DNA of 64,000 nucleotides from assembly GCA_965198995.1 (NCBI GenBank), contig CBDAQG010000001.1, positions 310,001 through 374,000 on the forward strand, in the 5' to 3' direction. The position numbers and the translations under genes are program-made. Within the stretch, counting starts at the first letter, position 1. Each line of letters starts with the position of its first letter. Shown in pieces: positions 44,974 to 54,301 of the stretch. The notes under the pieces were generated by a model that searched no databases, was not told the origin of the DNA, and saw nothing but the letters and a program-made list of their open reading frames with translations. Origin of the DNA: CAXMMR01 sp965198995. GTDB taxonomy: Bacteria > Pseudomonadota > Alphaproteobacteria > Acetobacterales > Acetobacteraceae.

Positions 44974-46494
44974 ATGGATCATAATTGGTCGCCAACCCCG
45001 CCGGCGCCCGGTCGCGCCCCCACCCGACCCGACGATCCCGATGGCCGCCCCGTCATCGCCATCGTCGGCGCCGGCTTCAGCGGCACCCTGCTGGCGCTGC
45101 ACTGCCTGCGCCGATGTCCGCCCGCCACCCGCATCGTGCTGATCGAGCGCGCCGCCCGCTTCGGCCACGGCCAGGCCTACGCCACCGGCAACGCCAGCCA
45201 CCTGCTCAACGTGCCCGCCGGCAAGATGAGCGCCTTCCAGGACCACCCGAACGACTTCCTCGATTGGCTGCAGCACCGCCCCGACCTATCACAGACCGAC
45301 TTATCACAGCCCGACCCAACCCAGGCCGACCCAAACCAGTCCCCTTCAACCCGCACCGCCCCGTCGACCGCCGCCTGCTTCGTCCCCCGCCGGGTCTACG
45401 GCGCCTATGTCCGCCACCTGCTCAAGCAGGAGCTGCGCCGCCCCGAAATCGCCGGCCGCCTGCTGCTCGTCCGCGACGACGTGCTCGGCCTGTCGCCAGC
45501 CGGCGCCCGCCTGTCGCTGCGCCTCGCCCGCCACCCCGAGCGCGCCGCCGACCTCGTCGTCCTCGCCACCGGCAGCCTGCCGCCCAGCCCGCCGCCGCTC
45601 CCCGCCCAGCCGGACGAGCCATCGGTCTTCGACAGCCCGTTCTACCGCCCCGACCCCTGGGCCGCCGACGCGCTGACCGACCTGCCGCCAGACGCGGGCG
45701 TGCTGCTGATCGGCACCGGCCTCACCATGGTCGACCTCGTCTCCTCGCTGCTCGACCAGGGCCATGCCGGCCCGATCCACGCCCTCTCCCGCCGCGGCCT
45801 GCTGCCCGAGCGCCACGCCCCCGCACCCGCCATCCGCGAGCCCACCAGCCTCGCCTATCCCACCGCGCCGGCCGCCCTGCTGCGCCTGCTGCGCGCCGAG
45901 GCCGCCCGCCTCGCCGCCCGCGGCGGCAACTGGCGCAGCGTCGTCGACGACATGCGGCCCTTCACCCACGACATCTGGCAGGCCATGGCGCCGGCCGAGC
46001 GCCAGCGCTTCATGCGCCACGGCCGCCGCTGGTGGGACGTGCACCGCCATCGCATGGCCCCCACCGTGGCCGAGCGCATCGCCGCCGCCCAACGCCACGG
46101 CCAGCTCCGCGTCAAAGCCGGCCGCCTGAGCCAGCTCCGCCGGCACGACGACCACGTCAGCGCCACCTACGCCACCGCCTGCGGCGGCACGACAACGCTG
46201 CACATCGCCCGCGTGATCAACTGCGCCGGCCCAGGCGCGGACTACGCCCGCATCGCAGCCCCCCTGCTGCAGGACCTGCTGCGCCACGGCATCGCCCGCC
46301 CCGACCCGCTCCAGCTCGGCCTCGACGTCAGCGCCACCGGCGCCCTGATCAGCCGCGACGGCGCCATCTCCCGCCGCCTGTTCGCCGTCGGCCCACCCAC
46401 CCGCGGCCGCTTCTGGGAAATGACCGCCGTGCCGGACATCCGCCGCCAATGCGAATTATTGGCAGCGACTCTGGCAGGACTGATCAAGGTTTAA
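44974..46494 (+). CDS. FAD/NAD(P)-binding oxidoreductase (HpnW/YdhS-like)
   Basis: 506 residues from ATG 44974. Dinucleotide motif IAIVGAGFSGTLLALHCLRR near residue 29, FGHGQAYATGNASHLLNVPAGKMSAF, ATGSLP, and a second nucleotide motif LLIGTGLTMVDLVSSLL. This is the Ydhs/FAD-NAD(P)-binding family; members oxidise or reduce small molecules but most are uncharacterised. Residues about 103-122 are four imperfect pentapeptides (PDLSQ, TDLSQ, PDPTQ, ADPNQ; 15-bp unit at 45280-45339). It ends against repeat copy H. Confidence 0.82.
   Translation: MDHNWSPTPPAPGRAPTRPDDPDGRPVIAIVGAGFSGTLLALHCLRRCPPATRIVLIERAARFGHGQAYATGNASHLLNVPAGKMSAFQDHPNDFLDWLQHRPDLSQTDLSQPDPTQADPNQSPSTRTAPSTAACFVPRRVYGAYVRHLLKQELRRPEIAGRLLLVRDDVLGLSPAGARLSLRLARHPERAADLVVLATGSLPPSPPPLPAQPDEPSVFDSPFYRPDPWAADALTDLPPDAGVLLIGTGLTMVDLVSSLLDQGHAGPIHALSRRGLLPERHAPAPAIREPTSLAYPTAPAALLRLLRAEAARLAARGGNWRSVVDDMRPFTHDIWQAMAPAERQRFMRHGRRWWDVHRHRMAPTVAERIAAAQRHGQLRVKAGRLSQLRRHDDHVSATYATACGGTTTLHIARVINCAGPGADYARIAAPLLQDLLRHGIARPDPLQLGLDVSATGALISRDGAISRRLFAVGPPTRGRFWEMTAVPDIRRQCELLAATLAGLIKV
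45280..45339 (+). repeat. 15-bp imperfect tandem repeat inside the FAD protein gene
   Basis: Four 15-bp units encode PDLSQ, TDLSQ, PDPTQ and ADPNQ. It lies in a loop after the first FAD motif. Confidence 0.85.
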
Positions 46495-46689
46495 GGCAAG
46501 GCCAGGGGCTTTGCCCCTGGACCCCATTAAAGGCGGAGCCTTTAAAATCCATTTCTTATCCATGACTCCAGGGCGAGGTCGGTGGCGTAGGAAGCAGGAT
46601 TGACTAGCTTCACCAAGCAAGAAGACCCTAATGGACGCGGGTCTGGGGGCGCCGCCCCCAGCGGGTCCAGGGCAGAGCCCTGGCCTTCC
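46495..46689. repeat. Modular palindromic repeat, copy H (full length, no inserts)
   Basis: Fills the convergent gap stop to stop. The clearest basic form: CCAGGGGCTTTGCCCCTGG, CCCC, TTAAAGGCGGAGCCTTTAAA, a 70-bp spacer with GCTTCACCAAGCAAG, GGGTCTGGGGGCGCCGCCCC, and GGTCCAGGGCAGAGCCCTGG. The two outer 26-bp ends are inverted copies of each other. Confidence 0.9.
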
Positions 46690-47598
46690 TTACTGCGGCG
46701 CATGCTCCGCCAGGATCGCCTCAGACGCCGACCACAGCCGCCGCTGAAATCCCGCATCGTCCGCCAGCCGGTTCGACTTGGCCGGCTGGCAATCCGCGTA
46801 ATACCTGCCGCTGACCCCGGCGAGTGCGGGATGCGCCGCCAGCAGGCACTGCGTCGCCGCCCCCGCCGCGATCGACTTGCTGAACAGCTTGCCCGCCTGC
46901 GACAAGGCCTGCCCGACAGGCCCGAGCGACCGCCCGATATTGCTCGACATGATGAGCCCCGGATGCAGCGCGTTGGCGCTGACCTGCCGCGCCCGCAGCC
47001 GCTCCGCCATCTGCTTGGCAAACGTCAGGTTGGCGAGCTTGGACTGTCCGTAGAAGCGCGTCGCCTGGTAGCCGAGATGGGCGTCGAGGTTGTCGAAGGC
47101 CACCCCCTGCTTCGGCGCGAACGCCTGCGCGGCGCTGCTGCTCACCATCACCAGCCGGCCGCTCCCCTGCCGCAGCAGGTCGGCGATCCGCAGCACCAGC
47201 AGCATGTGCGACAGGTGATTGACCCGGAACTGGCTCTCCACCCCGTAGCGCAACGCCGCCGTCTTGGGCAGGAAGATCCCGGCATTGCCGATGATCGCGT
47301 CGAGCGTCACGCCGAGCCGCCGCAATTCCCCCGCCGCCTCCGCCACCGAGGCAAAGTCATCCTGGTCGCAGGCCAACGGCGTCGTCGGCCCGGCGACCCG
47401 CCCGCACGCCTCGGCGGCCCGCTGCAGCGTCCGCCCGGTGCCGATCACGCGGCCGCCCCGCGCCGCCAGCGCCCGCATGGTCTCGAACCCGATGCCGGAG
47501 GCGCAGCCGGTGACCAGGAAGGTCTTGCCGGAGAGGTCGAGCCCGGCCAGCACCTGGTCGGCCGTCGTTCGCTTGTCGAAACCGGATGCGTCAGCCAT
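46690..47598 (-). CDS. Short-chain dehydrogenase/reductase (retinol dehydrogenase-like)
   Basis: 302 residues from ATG 47598. Cofactor motif FLVTGCASGIGFETMRAL, GNAGIF, catalytic Ser in MVSSSAAQ and Tyr-x3-Lys in FYGQSKLAN. The region SKLANLTFAKQMAERL and NALHPGLI is typical of the RDH/WWOX-like SDR group. Substrate unknown. It is followed at 46689 by repeat H and preceded by an EamA exporter in the same direction. Confidence 0.88.
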   Translation of the reverse strand: MADASGFDKRTTADQVLAGLDLSGKTFLVTGCASGIGFETMRALAARGGRVIGTGRTLQRAAEACGRVAGPTTPLACDQDDFASVAEAAGELRRLGVTLDAIIGNAGIFLPKTAALRYGVESQFRVNHLSHMLLVLRIADLLRQGSGRLVMVSSSAAQAFAPKQGVAFDNLDAHLGYQATRFYGQSKLANLTFAKQMAERLRARQVSANALHPGLIMSSNIGRSLGPVGQALSQAGKLFSKSIAAGAATQCLLAAHPALAGVSGRYYADCQPAKSNRLADDAGFQRRLWSASEAILAEHAPQ

Positions 47599-47630
47599 GC
47601 GGCCACCATCCGCCCGCCCAACCCCCACGG

Positions 47631-48521
47631 TCAACCGCCTCCCGCCGCCGCCGGGGCCACCGCCCGCTCCGCCGGGCCCACCGCCCGCGCCTCGCCGAAC
47701 AGCACGCTGCCCGCCGAGGCCGCGACGATGCACAGGATGCCGCCCCAGCGCCCGGCCGCCAGCCGCTCGCCGAGCAGCCCAACCCCGAGCAGCGCGGCAA
47801 TCGCCGGATCAAGGCTCATCAGGATGCCGAAGCCGCGCGCGCTCATCCGCCGCATCGCCGCCAGCTCCAGCGTGTAGGGCAGCGCGCTCGACAGCATCGC
47901 CACCCCGAACGCCGCCGCCGCCAACCCCGGCGAGTGCAGCATCGGCCGCATCGCGCCGATCCCCAGCGGCACCACCAGGCACGCCGCCGCCAGCATCCCC
48001 AGCGTCGTCGCCCGCCCGGCCGGCATCACCCGCCCCAGCCGCATGCCGCAGACGATGTAGGCCGCCCATCCCGCCGCCGACAGCGCCGCAAAGCCGAGCC
48101 CCACCGGGTCCAGCCGCCGTGCCGCCCCCGGCCCGAGCAGCAGCACCAGCCCGCCCAGCACCAGCGCCACCCAGCCCAGGTCCCGCCACCGCCGCGACCC
48201 CGCCAGCGCCACCCCGAGCGGCCCGACGAACTCGATCGCCACCGTCACCCCCAGCGGCAACCGGGCGATCGCCTGGTAGAAGCAGGTGTTCATCGCCGCC
48301 AGCGCCGCCCCATACAGCAGCACCGCCACCGCCGCGTCGCGCCCCAGCGGCGCCCGCCACGGCCGCCACACCGCGCACAGCACCACCGCGGCGATGCCCA
48401 CCCGGAGCCCGACCGTGCCAAGCGCGCCAAATGCCGGGAACAGCGACTTCGCCAGCGACGCGCCGCATTGGAACGACACCATGCCGCCGATCACCGCCGG
48501 CACCGCCAGCAGCCCGCCCAC
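47631..48521 (-). CDS. EamA-family exporter, RhtA-like
   Basis: About 296 residues, ten TM helices in two EamA repeats. Segments SFQCGASLAKSLFPAFGALGTVGLR, MNTCFYQAIARLPLGVTVAIEFVGPLGVAL (read as separate motifs) and LPYTLELAAMRRMSARGFGILMSLDPAIAALLG match RhtA, the threonine/homoserine exporter. The start is probably the GTG at 48521, 31 bases after the aldo/keto reductase stop. Substrate is inferred from similarity only. Confidence 0.85.
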   Translation of the reverse strand: MGGLLAVPAVIGGMVSFQCGASLAKSLFPAFGALGTVGLRVGIAAVVLCAVWRPWRAPLGRDAAVAVLLYGAALAAMNTCFYQAIARLPLGVTVAIEFVGPLGVALAGSRRWRDLGWVALVLGGLVLLLGPGAARRLDPVGLGFAALSAAGWAAYIVCGMRLGRVMPAGRATTLGMLAAACLVVPLGIGAMRPMLHSPGLAAAAFGVAMLSSALPYTLELAAMRRMSARGFGILMSLDPAIAALLGVGLLGERLAAGRWGGILCIVAASAGSVLFGEARAVGPAERAVAPAAAGGG

Positions 48522-48552
48522 GCCGGGCCGCCCTGCCTCGAACGGGGCGGCG

Positions 48553-49401
48553 TCAGCCGAACGTGGCAGGGTCCGGTCCCAGCCGCTCGCCGCGGTCGAG
48601 CCCGGCGATCGCCGCCATGTCCCCCCCGTCGAGCGCGAAGTCGGCGACGTCGATGTTCTCGCGAATGCGCGACGGCGTCACCGATTTCGGGATCACCACG
48701 TTGCCGAGCTGCAGATGCCAGCGCAGCACCACCTGCGCCGCCGTCTTGCCATGCTTGCCCGCAAGCCCGCCCAGCACCGGGTCGGCCAGCAGCCCCTTGC
48801 CCTGCCCGATCGGGCTCCAAGCCTGGGTGACGACGCCATGCTCGGCATGAAACGCCCGCAGCGCCGCCTGCTGCAGATACGGATGCAGCTCGATCTGGTT
48901 GACCGCCGGCATCACCCCCGTCGCCTCGGCCGCGCGCGTCAGCTGCGCCCCGCCGAAGTTCGACACCCCGACCGCGCGCGTAAGCCCCTCGTCGCGCAGC
49001 CCGACCAGGGCGCGCCAGGCCTCCACATAGGCGTCGCTCCGCGGCGCCGGCCAATGGATCAGGTAAAGGTCGACCTGCTCGAGCCCAAGCTTCTCCAGGC
49101 TCTCGCCCAGCGCCGCCCGCGCATCGCGCTGCCGGTCGTTCCACAGCTTGGTGGTGACGAACACCGCGTCACGCGCCAGCCCCGCCTGCCGCAACCCGGC
49201 CGCCACCCCGCGCTCGTTGCGATAGATCGCCGCCGTGTCGATCGCCCGGTAGCCGCAGCCGATGGCCACCGCCACCGCCGCCGCCGCCTCGTCGTCCGAC
49301 ATCTGCCACACGCCAAGCCCCAGCCGCGGCATCGCCACACCCGGCGCGATCGTCACCTCGTCAATGCCAGCCACCGCCTGAACCTCCGCCATCCGGCGCA
49401 T
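48553..49401 (-). CDS. Aldo/keto reductase (2,5-diketo-gluconate reductase type)
   Basis: 282 residues. Start ATG 49401, with an alternative at 49392. The catalytic tetrad is visible: DTAAIYRNE (Asp and Tyr), TTKLW (Lys) and LIHWP (His). NQIELHPYLQQ and IPKSVTPSRIRENIDV are the NADPH-binding AKR motifs. Family members reduce aldehydes, methylglyoxal and diketogluconate. It is the first gene of a minus-strand run AKR, EamA, SDR. Confidence 0.92.
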   Translation of the reverse strand: MRRMAEVQAVAGIDEVTIAPGVAMPRLGLGVWQMSDDEAAAAVAVAIGCGYRAIDTAAIYRNERGVAAGLRQAGLARDAVFVTTKLWNDRQRDARAALGESLEKLGLEQVDLYLIHWPAPRSDAYVEAWRALVGLRDEGLTRAVGVSNFGGAQLTRAAEATGVMPAVNQIELHPYLQQAALRAFHAEHGVVTQAWSPIGQGKGLLADPVLGGLAGKHGKTAAQVVLRWHLQLGNVVIPKSVTPSRIRENIDVADFALDGGDMAAIAGLDRGERLGPDPATFG

Positions 49402-49444
49402 TCAACAATCGCGACGCCGCCGCAGTTGCCGCCATCCGCCTCAG

Positions 49445-49672
49445 GTAAGCCAGGGCTCTGCCCTGGACCCGTCACGCGAGTGCGTGCTGCGCACGACGGG
49501 GGCGGCGCCCCCGACCCGCACCCATTAGCGGCGTCACATTCTTTTTTGACTTGGCGAAGCCGGTCAACCTTACTCCCACCTGCACCAACCTCGCCGGTGG
49601 TCATGATTAAACAGATGGATTTTAAAGGCTCCGCCTTTAATGGGGTCCAGGGGCAAAGCCCTGGCCTTGCTT
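49445..49672. repeat. Modular palindromic repeat, copy I (inverted, with the GTCACGCG insert)
   Basis: GCCAGGGCTCTGCCCTGG, GACCC, insert palindrome 49471-49496 (GTCACGCGAGTGCGTGCTGC then GCACGAC), GGGGGCGGCGCCCCC, spacer with TTGGCGAAGCC, TTTAAAGGCTCCGCCTTTAA and CCAGGGGCAAAGCCCTGG. It lies between the AKR start and the RND operon end. Confidence 0.9.
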
Positions 49673-49746
49673 CGCGCCCATCTCATCAGCGCCCGCCCCG
49701 ACGGCACGGTGGAACAGCCAGCCCACGCCGATCGCGGCCGGCGGGA

Positions 49747-51093
49747 TCACTGCGGCTCGAGCGTCACCAGGCTCGCCGCCGCCACCCGCCCGCCGATCGG
49801 TCCAGGCCGCGGCGGCGGCGCGGGACTGGCCCCGACACGGAACTCCGGCGCCGGCGCCATCCCCGCCGCCCCCGGCACGATCGACACCCGCTCGCCCTCG
49901 AGCAGCCCGGCATTCGGGTTGTTTACCAGCCGATCGCCCGCCGACACACCCTCCAGCACCTGCACCGTGCGGCCAAAGTTCAGCCCCAGCGTCACGCCCT
50001 GCAGGTGCACCACATCGCTGCCGTCCAGCCGCAACACCTGCACGCCCTGCGGGCGGAACAGCAGCGCCTGCTCCGGCAGGATCAGCGTCCGCGGGTCCGA
50101 CGGAATGCTGAAATGCACCTGCGCGAAGGTGCCAGGCCATAGCGCCCCGTCCGGGTTGTCGACCAGCAGCTCGGTCACAGCCGTGCGCGATTGCGGGTTG
50201 AACGCCTGCGCCGTCGTCTGGAACGTCGCCGCGAACACCCGCCCGGGATATTGCGGCAGCGCCAGGCTCGCCGTCAGCCCCGGCTTCAGCATGCCCGCAT
50301 AATCCTGCGGCACCGCCACGAACACCCGCATGCGGTGGATGTCGGCCACCTGGAACAGGCTGCTCGCCGTCGGCCGCCCGGTCGCATCGCCGCCGCTGGC
50401 ATTGACGTAGTCGCCGATGTCGGTGTTGCGCGCCGTCACCACCCCGTCGAACGGCGCGACGATGGTCTTGAACGCCTCCATCGCCTGATACCGCGCCACC
50501 TCGTGCCGCGCCGCCAGCACCGTCTCCTCGGCCGCCGAGGCCGCCGTCACCTGCTCGTCGATCGACTGCTGCGACACCGAGCGCGTGCCCGCCAGCGCCC
50601 GCCAGCGCCGGGCCGTCGCCACCGCCAGCGTCTGCCGCGCCTGCGCCACGTCGAGGTCGGCCCGCGCCGACTGATACTGCGCATCCAGCGTCGGCGCATC
50701 GATCGTCGCCAGCACGTCGCCGCGCCTCACATGCGCGCCAATGTCGGTGTTCCAATGCCCGACATAGCCCGACACCTGGGCGAAGATCGGCGCCGAATAC
50801 CAGGCGCTGATGTTGCCCGGCAGGTCGAGCGTCCGCCTCTGCGGCCCCGCCGCCGGCGAGATCACCTGCACCGGCGGCACCGCCTCCTCGGCCGAGACCG
50901 TCGCCAGCGTATCCAGGTCCGCCCGCCGCCCCAGGATCCCCCAGGCGAGCAGCGCGAGGACGCCAAGCACGAACACCGCGAACACCAGCCGACCGACCCG
51001 GCTCCGGCCGCGGCCCCGCCCGACCGCAACCCCCCCACCAACCGGACCGCCAACCGGGATGCCAAGTGGAACGGCAGGCACCGGCGCGCTCAT
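49747..51093 (-). CDS. RND efflux membrane-fusion protein 1
   Basis: 448 residues. A Pro/Gly-rich cytoplasmic N-terminus leads to one TM helix (LVFAVFVLGVLALLAWGIL), then the lipoyl half-motif (GYVGHWNTDIGAHVRRGDVLATID), a short helical hairpin, the second half-motif (IVAPFDGVVTARNTDIGDYV), a beta-barrel segment and the membrane-proximal domain (LNFGRTVQVLEGVSAGDRLV). It links the RND pump to an outer-membrane channel. Its ATG overlaps the end of the RND gene by 4 bp, so it is co-translated with that pump. Confidence 0.9.
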   Translation of the reverse strand: MSAPVPAVPLGIPVGGPVGGGVAVGRGRGRSRVGRLVFAVFVLGVLALLAWGILGRRADLDTLATVSAEEAVPPVQVISPAAGPQRRTLDLPGNISAWYSAPIFAQVSGYVGHWNTDIGAHVRRGDVLATIDAPTLDAQYQSARADLDVAQARQTLAVATARRWRALAGTRSVSQQSIDEQVTAASAAEETVLAARHEVARYQAMEAFKTIVAPFDGVVTARNTDIGDYVNASGGDATGRPTASSLFQVADIHRMRVFVAVPQDYAGMLKPGLTASLALPQYPGRVFAATFQTTAQAFNPQSRTAVTELLVDNPDGALWPGTFAQVHFSIPSDPRTLILPEQALLFRPQGVQVLRLDGSDVVHLQGVTLGLNFGRTVQVLEGVSAGDRLVNNPNAGLLEGERVSIVPGAAGMAPAPEFRVGASPAPPPRPGPIGGRVAAASLVTLEPQ

Positions 51094-54000
51094 TCAGCCG
51101 CCACGGCGCCGTGCGGCCCGACACGATCGCGGTCGCGATCGAGCGACACGACATGGTCGCGATGCAGCAGCGCGAACACGCACGGCACGAACAGCAGCGT
51201 CGCAAACGTCGCGAACAGCAGCCCGCCGATCACCGCCCGCCCAAGCGGCGCGTTCTGGGTGTTGGAGAAGCTCATCGGCAGCATGCCAATCATCATCGCC
51301 AGCGCCGTCATCAGCACCGGCCGGATGCGCTCGAACCCGGCCTCCACCGCCGCCTGCACCGCCCGGCCATGCACCGCCAGCCGATCACGCGCCGCCGAGA
51401 CCACCAGGATCGAGTTCGCCGTCGCCGTGCCCATGCACATGATCGCCCCGGTCAGCGCCGGCACCGAGAGCGTCGTGTGGGTGATGAACAGGCTCCATAC
51501 GATGCCCGCCAGCGCCGCCGGCAGCGCGGTGATGATGATGAACGGGTCGAGCCAGGACTGGAAGTTCACCACGATCACCAGATAGACGAGCAGCACCGAG
51601 AGCGCGAGGCCGCCGAGCAGCTGGCTGTAGGCCGAGCCCATCGTCGTCGCCTGGCCGCGCAGCCGCACCGAGGCGCCATGCGGCACCTGCCCCGCCATCT
51701 TGGCGACCACCCGGGCCACCGCGTCGTTGACGGCGCCCAGGTCGCGCCGCTGCGTGCTCGCATAGACGTCGACCACCGGCAGGATGTTGTAGTGCGAGAC
51801 CACCGGCGGGCTGCCCGTCTGGCTGACCCGGCTGAGCGCGCCGAGCAGCTGCGCGCCACGTCCGCTCGGGTCGCCATCGCCGCGGTCGATCGGGATCGCC
51901 TCCAGGCTGTTCATCGTCGCCAGCTGGTTCTGCGGCGTCTGGATGTTGACCAGATGCGACACGCCCGAGCTCACGTCGAGCCAGTAGGTCGGCGCCGTCT
52001 GGCCGCTGCCGGACAGCGTCGCCAGCGTGTTGTCGGCGATGTCCGCCTCGGTCAGCCCGACGCCGGCGGCGAACGAGCGGTGCGCGGCGACCATCAGCGT
52101 CGGCTCGTTCATCGTCTGCTGCACGGTCACGTCGGCAACCCCGGCGATGTGGCGCAGCCGGGCGGCGACCGCCTGCGCGTAGTCGACGTTCTCGGCCAGC
52201 CCGCGACCGGAGATCTGCACGTCGATCGGCGCCGGCAGGCCGAAGTTCAGGATCTTCGCCGTGATGTCGCCGGGCAGGAAGGTGAAGGCGACGCCCGGAT
52301 AGAGCCGGGGCAGCGCGCGGCGCAGCAGGAAACGGTCGGCGTCGACCGGCGAGGCCGGGTTGTCGAGCCCGATCGTGATGTCGCAGTCCTGCGGGCCGAT
52401 CGTCCCGGTCGCGTTGTAGGCCTGGTTGATGCCGCTCGCCGGCAGGCCGCAATTGACGACGATGTCGCTCGCGTGGCCGGCGAGCAGGCGCCGGATCGAG
52501 CCGTCGACCAGCACCGCCACCCTGGAGGCGTCCTCCAGCCGCGTGCCGATCGGCGCCCGCATGTGCATGTCGATCTCGCCGGAGCGGATCGAGGGGAAGA
52601 AGTCGCGGCCGAGAAACGGGATCAGCAGCAGCGAGCCGAACGCGGCGGCCGAGAACAGCACGATGAAGCGCCCGCGATGCGCGACGCTCCTAGCCAGCCG
52701 CTCCCGGTAGCCCTCGCGAAACTGCGTGAAACGGCGCTCGAAGCCGACCTGGAAGCGCTTGAACACCCCCCGCCTCGCGCCCTCGTCGTGCTGGCCGTGC
52801 ACCTGCCCGCGCAGCAGAAACGCCGCCATCGTCGGCACCAGCGTGCGCGACAGGATGAACGAGGCGATCATGGCGAAGATGATCGCCTCGGCGAGCGGCA
52901 GGAACAGGTAGCCGGCGATCCCGGAGAGCTGGAACAGCGGCAGCCAGACGATGCAGATGCACAGCGTCGCGACAAACGTCGGCACGACGATCTGGTTGGC
53001 CGCCGCGATGATCCCCGGCTCGAGCTCGGCGCCGTCGGCCAGATGCGTGTCGATGTTCTCGATCATCACGGTGGCGTCGTCGACGAGGATGCCCACCGCC
53101 AGCGCCAGCCCGCCAAGCGTCATCACGTTGATCGTCTGGCCCAGCCAGGACAGCGCCAGCACCGAGCACAGGATCGAAAGCGGGATCGAGGTGGCGACGA
53201 TCAGCGTCGAGCGCCACGAGCCGAGGAACAGCAGCACCACAAGCCCGGTCAGCACCGCCGCCGTCAGCATCTCCTGCACCACGTCGCGCACGCTGTCGCG
53301 CACGAAGCCGGAAGCGTCGTTGATCGGCGTGATCGTGACGCCGGCCGGCAGTGTCCTGATCAGCCCGGGCAGCGCCGCCTTGACGCCGGCGACGACGGCG
53401 AGCGTCGAGGCGTTGCCGCTCTTCAGGATCTGGATCAGCACCGACTGCTTGCCGTGCACCAGCACGGCGTTGGCCTGCGGCGGCGAGCCGCGATGCACGT
53501 AGGCAACGTCGCGCAGGTAGATCGTCGCGTCGCCCACGGTCTTGACCGGCAGGTCGTTGAAGGCCGCGACCTCGATCGGGCTCGCGTTGGTCTGCACCAT
53601 GTAGTCGATCGCGCCGATCTTCTGGTCGCCGGCCGGCAACACGACGTTCTGCGTCGCCAGCGCCCGCCCGACATCGACCGCCGACAGGCCGTGCGCGAGC
53701 AGCTTGGCCTGGTCGAGATCGATCTCGACGTTGAGCGAGGCGCCGCCATACGGCGTCGGGATCGCAGTGCCCGGCACGCCGACCAGCGCCGGGCGGATCA
53801 GGTTCGAGGCCATGTCGTAGACCTGCGCCGCCGTCATCCCGCTCGCCGCCACCTGCAGGTCGAGCACCGGCACCGACGAGGCGTTGTAGGAGAGCACCTG
53901 CGGCGGCGTGATCCCGGCCGGCATCTGCTTCAGCACGGTCTGCGAAATGGCGGTGATCTGCGCCTGCGCCGCGGCGACGTCGGTGCCCGGCTGGAAGAAG

Positions 54001-54284
54001 ATCTTGACGATGCCGCGGCCGTACAGCGACTGACTCTCGATGTGCTCGATGTTCTCGACCGTCGCCGTCAGCGCCCGCTCGTAGTAGTAGACGACCCGCC
54101 CCGACATGTCCTGCGGCGACAGGCCGTTATACGTCCACACGACGGCAACCACGGGAATGCCAATGTTGGGAAAGATGTCGGTCGGCGTGCGAAAAGCGGC
54201 CAGCCCGCCGAACAGCAGGATGAGGATGCTCATGACGACGAACGTCAACGGCCGCCGCAGCGCGACCACGACAATGGCATTCAT
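51090..54284 (-). CDS. RND family efflux permease (HAE-type)
   Basis: 1064 residues, full length. Start MNAIVVVALRRPLTFVVMSI, PTDIFPNIGIPVVAVVW and YNGLSPQDMSGRVVYYYERAL are characteristic. The proton-relay pair of TM4 is in VGILVDDATVMIENI (Asp-Asp). A duplicated second half ends with a 12-TM layout and EAGFERIRPVLMTALAMMIGMLPM. The fold exports drugs, dyes or lipids by proton motive force. It is followed by membrane-fusion protein 1 and separated from the upstream NodT-type channel gene by repeat copy J. Confidence 0.93.
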   Translation of the reverse strand: MNAIVVVALRRPLTFVVMSILILLFGGLAAFRTPTDIFPNIGIPVVAVVWTYNGLSPQDMSGRVVYYYERALTATVENIEHIESQSLYGRGIVKIFFQPGTDVAAAQAQITAISQTVLKQMPAGITPPQVLSYNASSVPVLDLQVAASGMTAAQVYDMASNLIRPALVGVPGTAIPTPYGGASLNVEIDLDQAKLLAHGLSAVDVGRALATQNVVLPAGDQKIGAIDYMVQTNASPIEVAAFNDLPVKTVGDATIYLRDVAYVHRGSPPQANAVLVHGKQSVLIQILKSGNASTLAVVAGVKAALPGLIRTLPAGVTITPINDASGFVRDSVRDVVQEMLTAAVLTGLVVLLFLGSWRSTLIVATSIPLSILCSVLALSWLGQTINVMTLGGLALAVGILVDDATVMIENIDTHLADGAELEPGIIAAANQIVVPTFVATLCICIVWLPLFQLSGIAGYLFLPLAEAIIFAMIASFILSRTLVPTMAAFLLRGQVHGQHDEGARRGVFKRFQVGFERRFTQFREGYRERLARSVAHRGRFIVLFSAAAFGSLLLIPFLGRDFFPSIRSGEIDMHMRAPIGTRLEDASRVAVLVDGSIRRLLAGHASDIVVNCGLPASGINQAYNATGTIGPQDCDITIGLDNPASPVDADRFLLRRALPRLYPGVAFTFLPGDITAKILNFGLPAPIDVQISGRGLAENVDYAQAVAARLRHIAGVADVTVQQTMNEPTLMVAAHRSFAAGVGLTEADIADNTLATLSGSGQTAPTYWLDVSSGVSHLVNIQTPQNQLATMNSLEAIPIDRGDGDPSGRGAQLLGALSRVSQTGSPPVVSHYNILPVVDVYASTQRRDLGAVNDAVARVVAKMAGQVPHGASVRLRGQATTMGSAYSQLLGGLALSVLLVYLVIVVNFQSWLDPFIIITALPAALAGIVWSLFITHTTLSVPALTGAIMCMGTATANSILVVSAARDRLAVHGRAVQAAVEAGFERIRPVLMTALAMMIGMLPMSFSNTQNAPLGRAVIGGLLFATFATLLFVPCVFALLHRDHVVSLDRDRDRVGPHGAVAAE

Positions 54285-54301
54285 GAGCCGTCACTCCCGA
54301 A

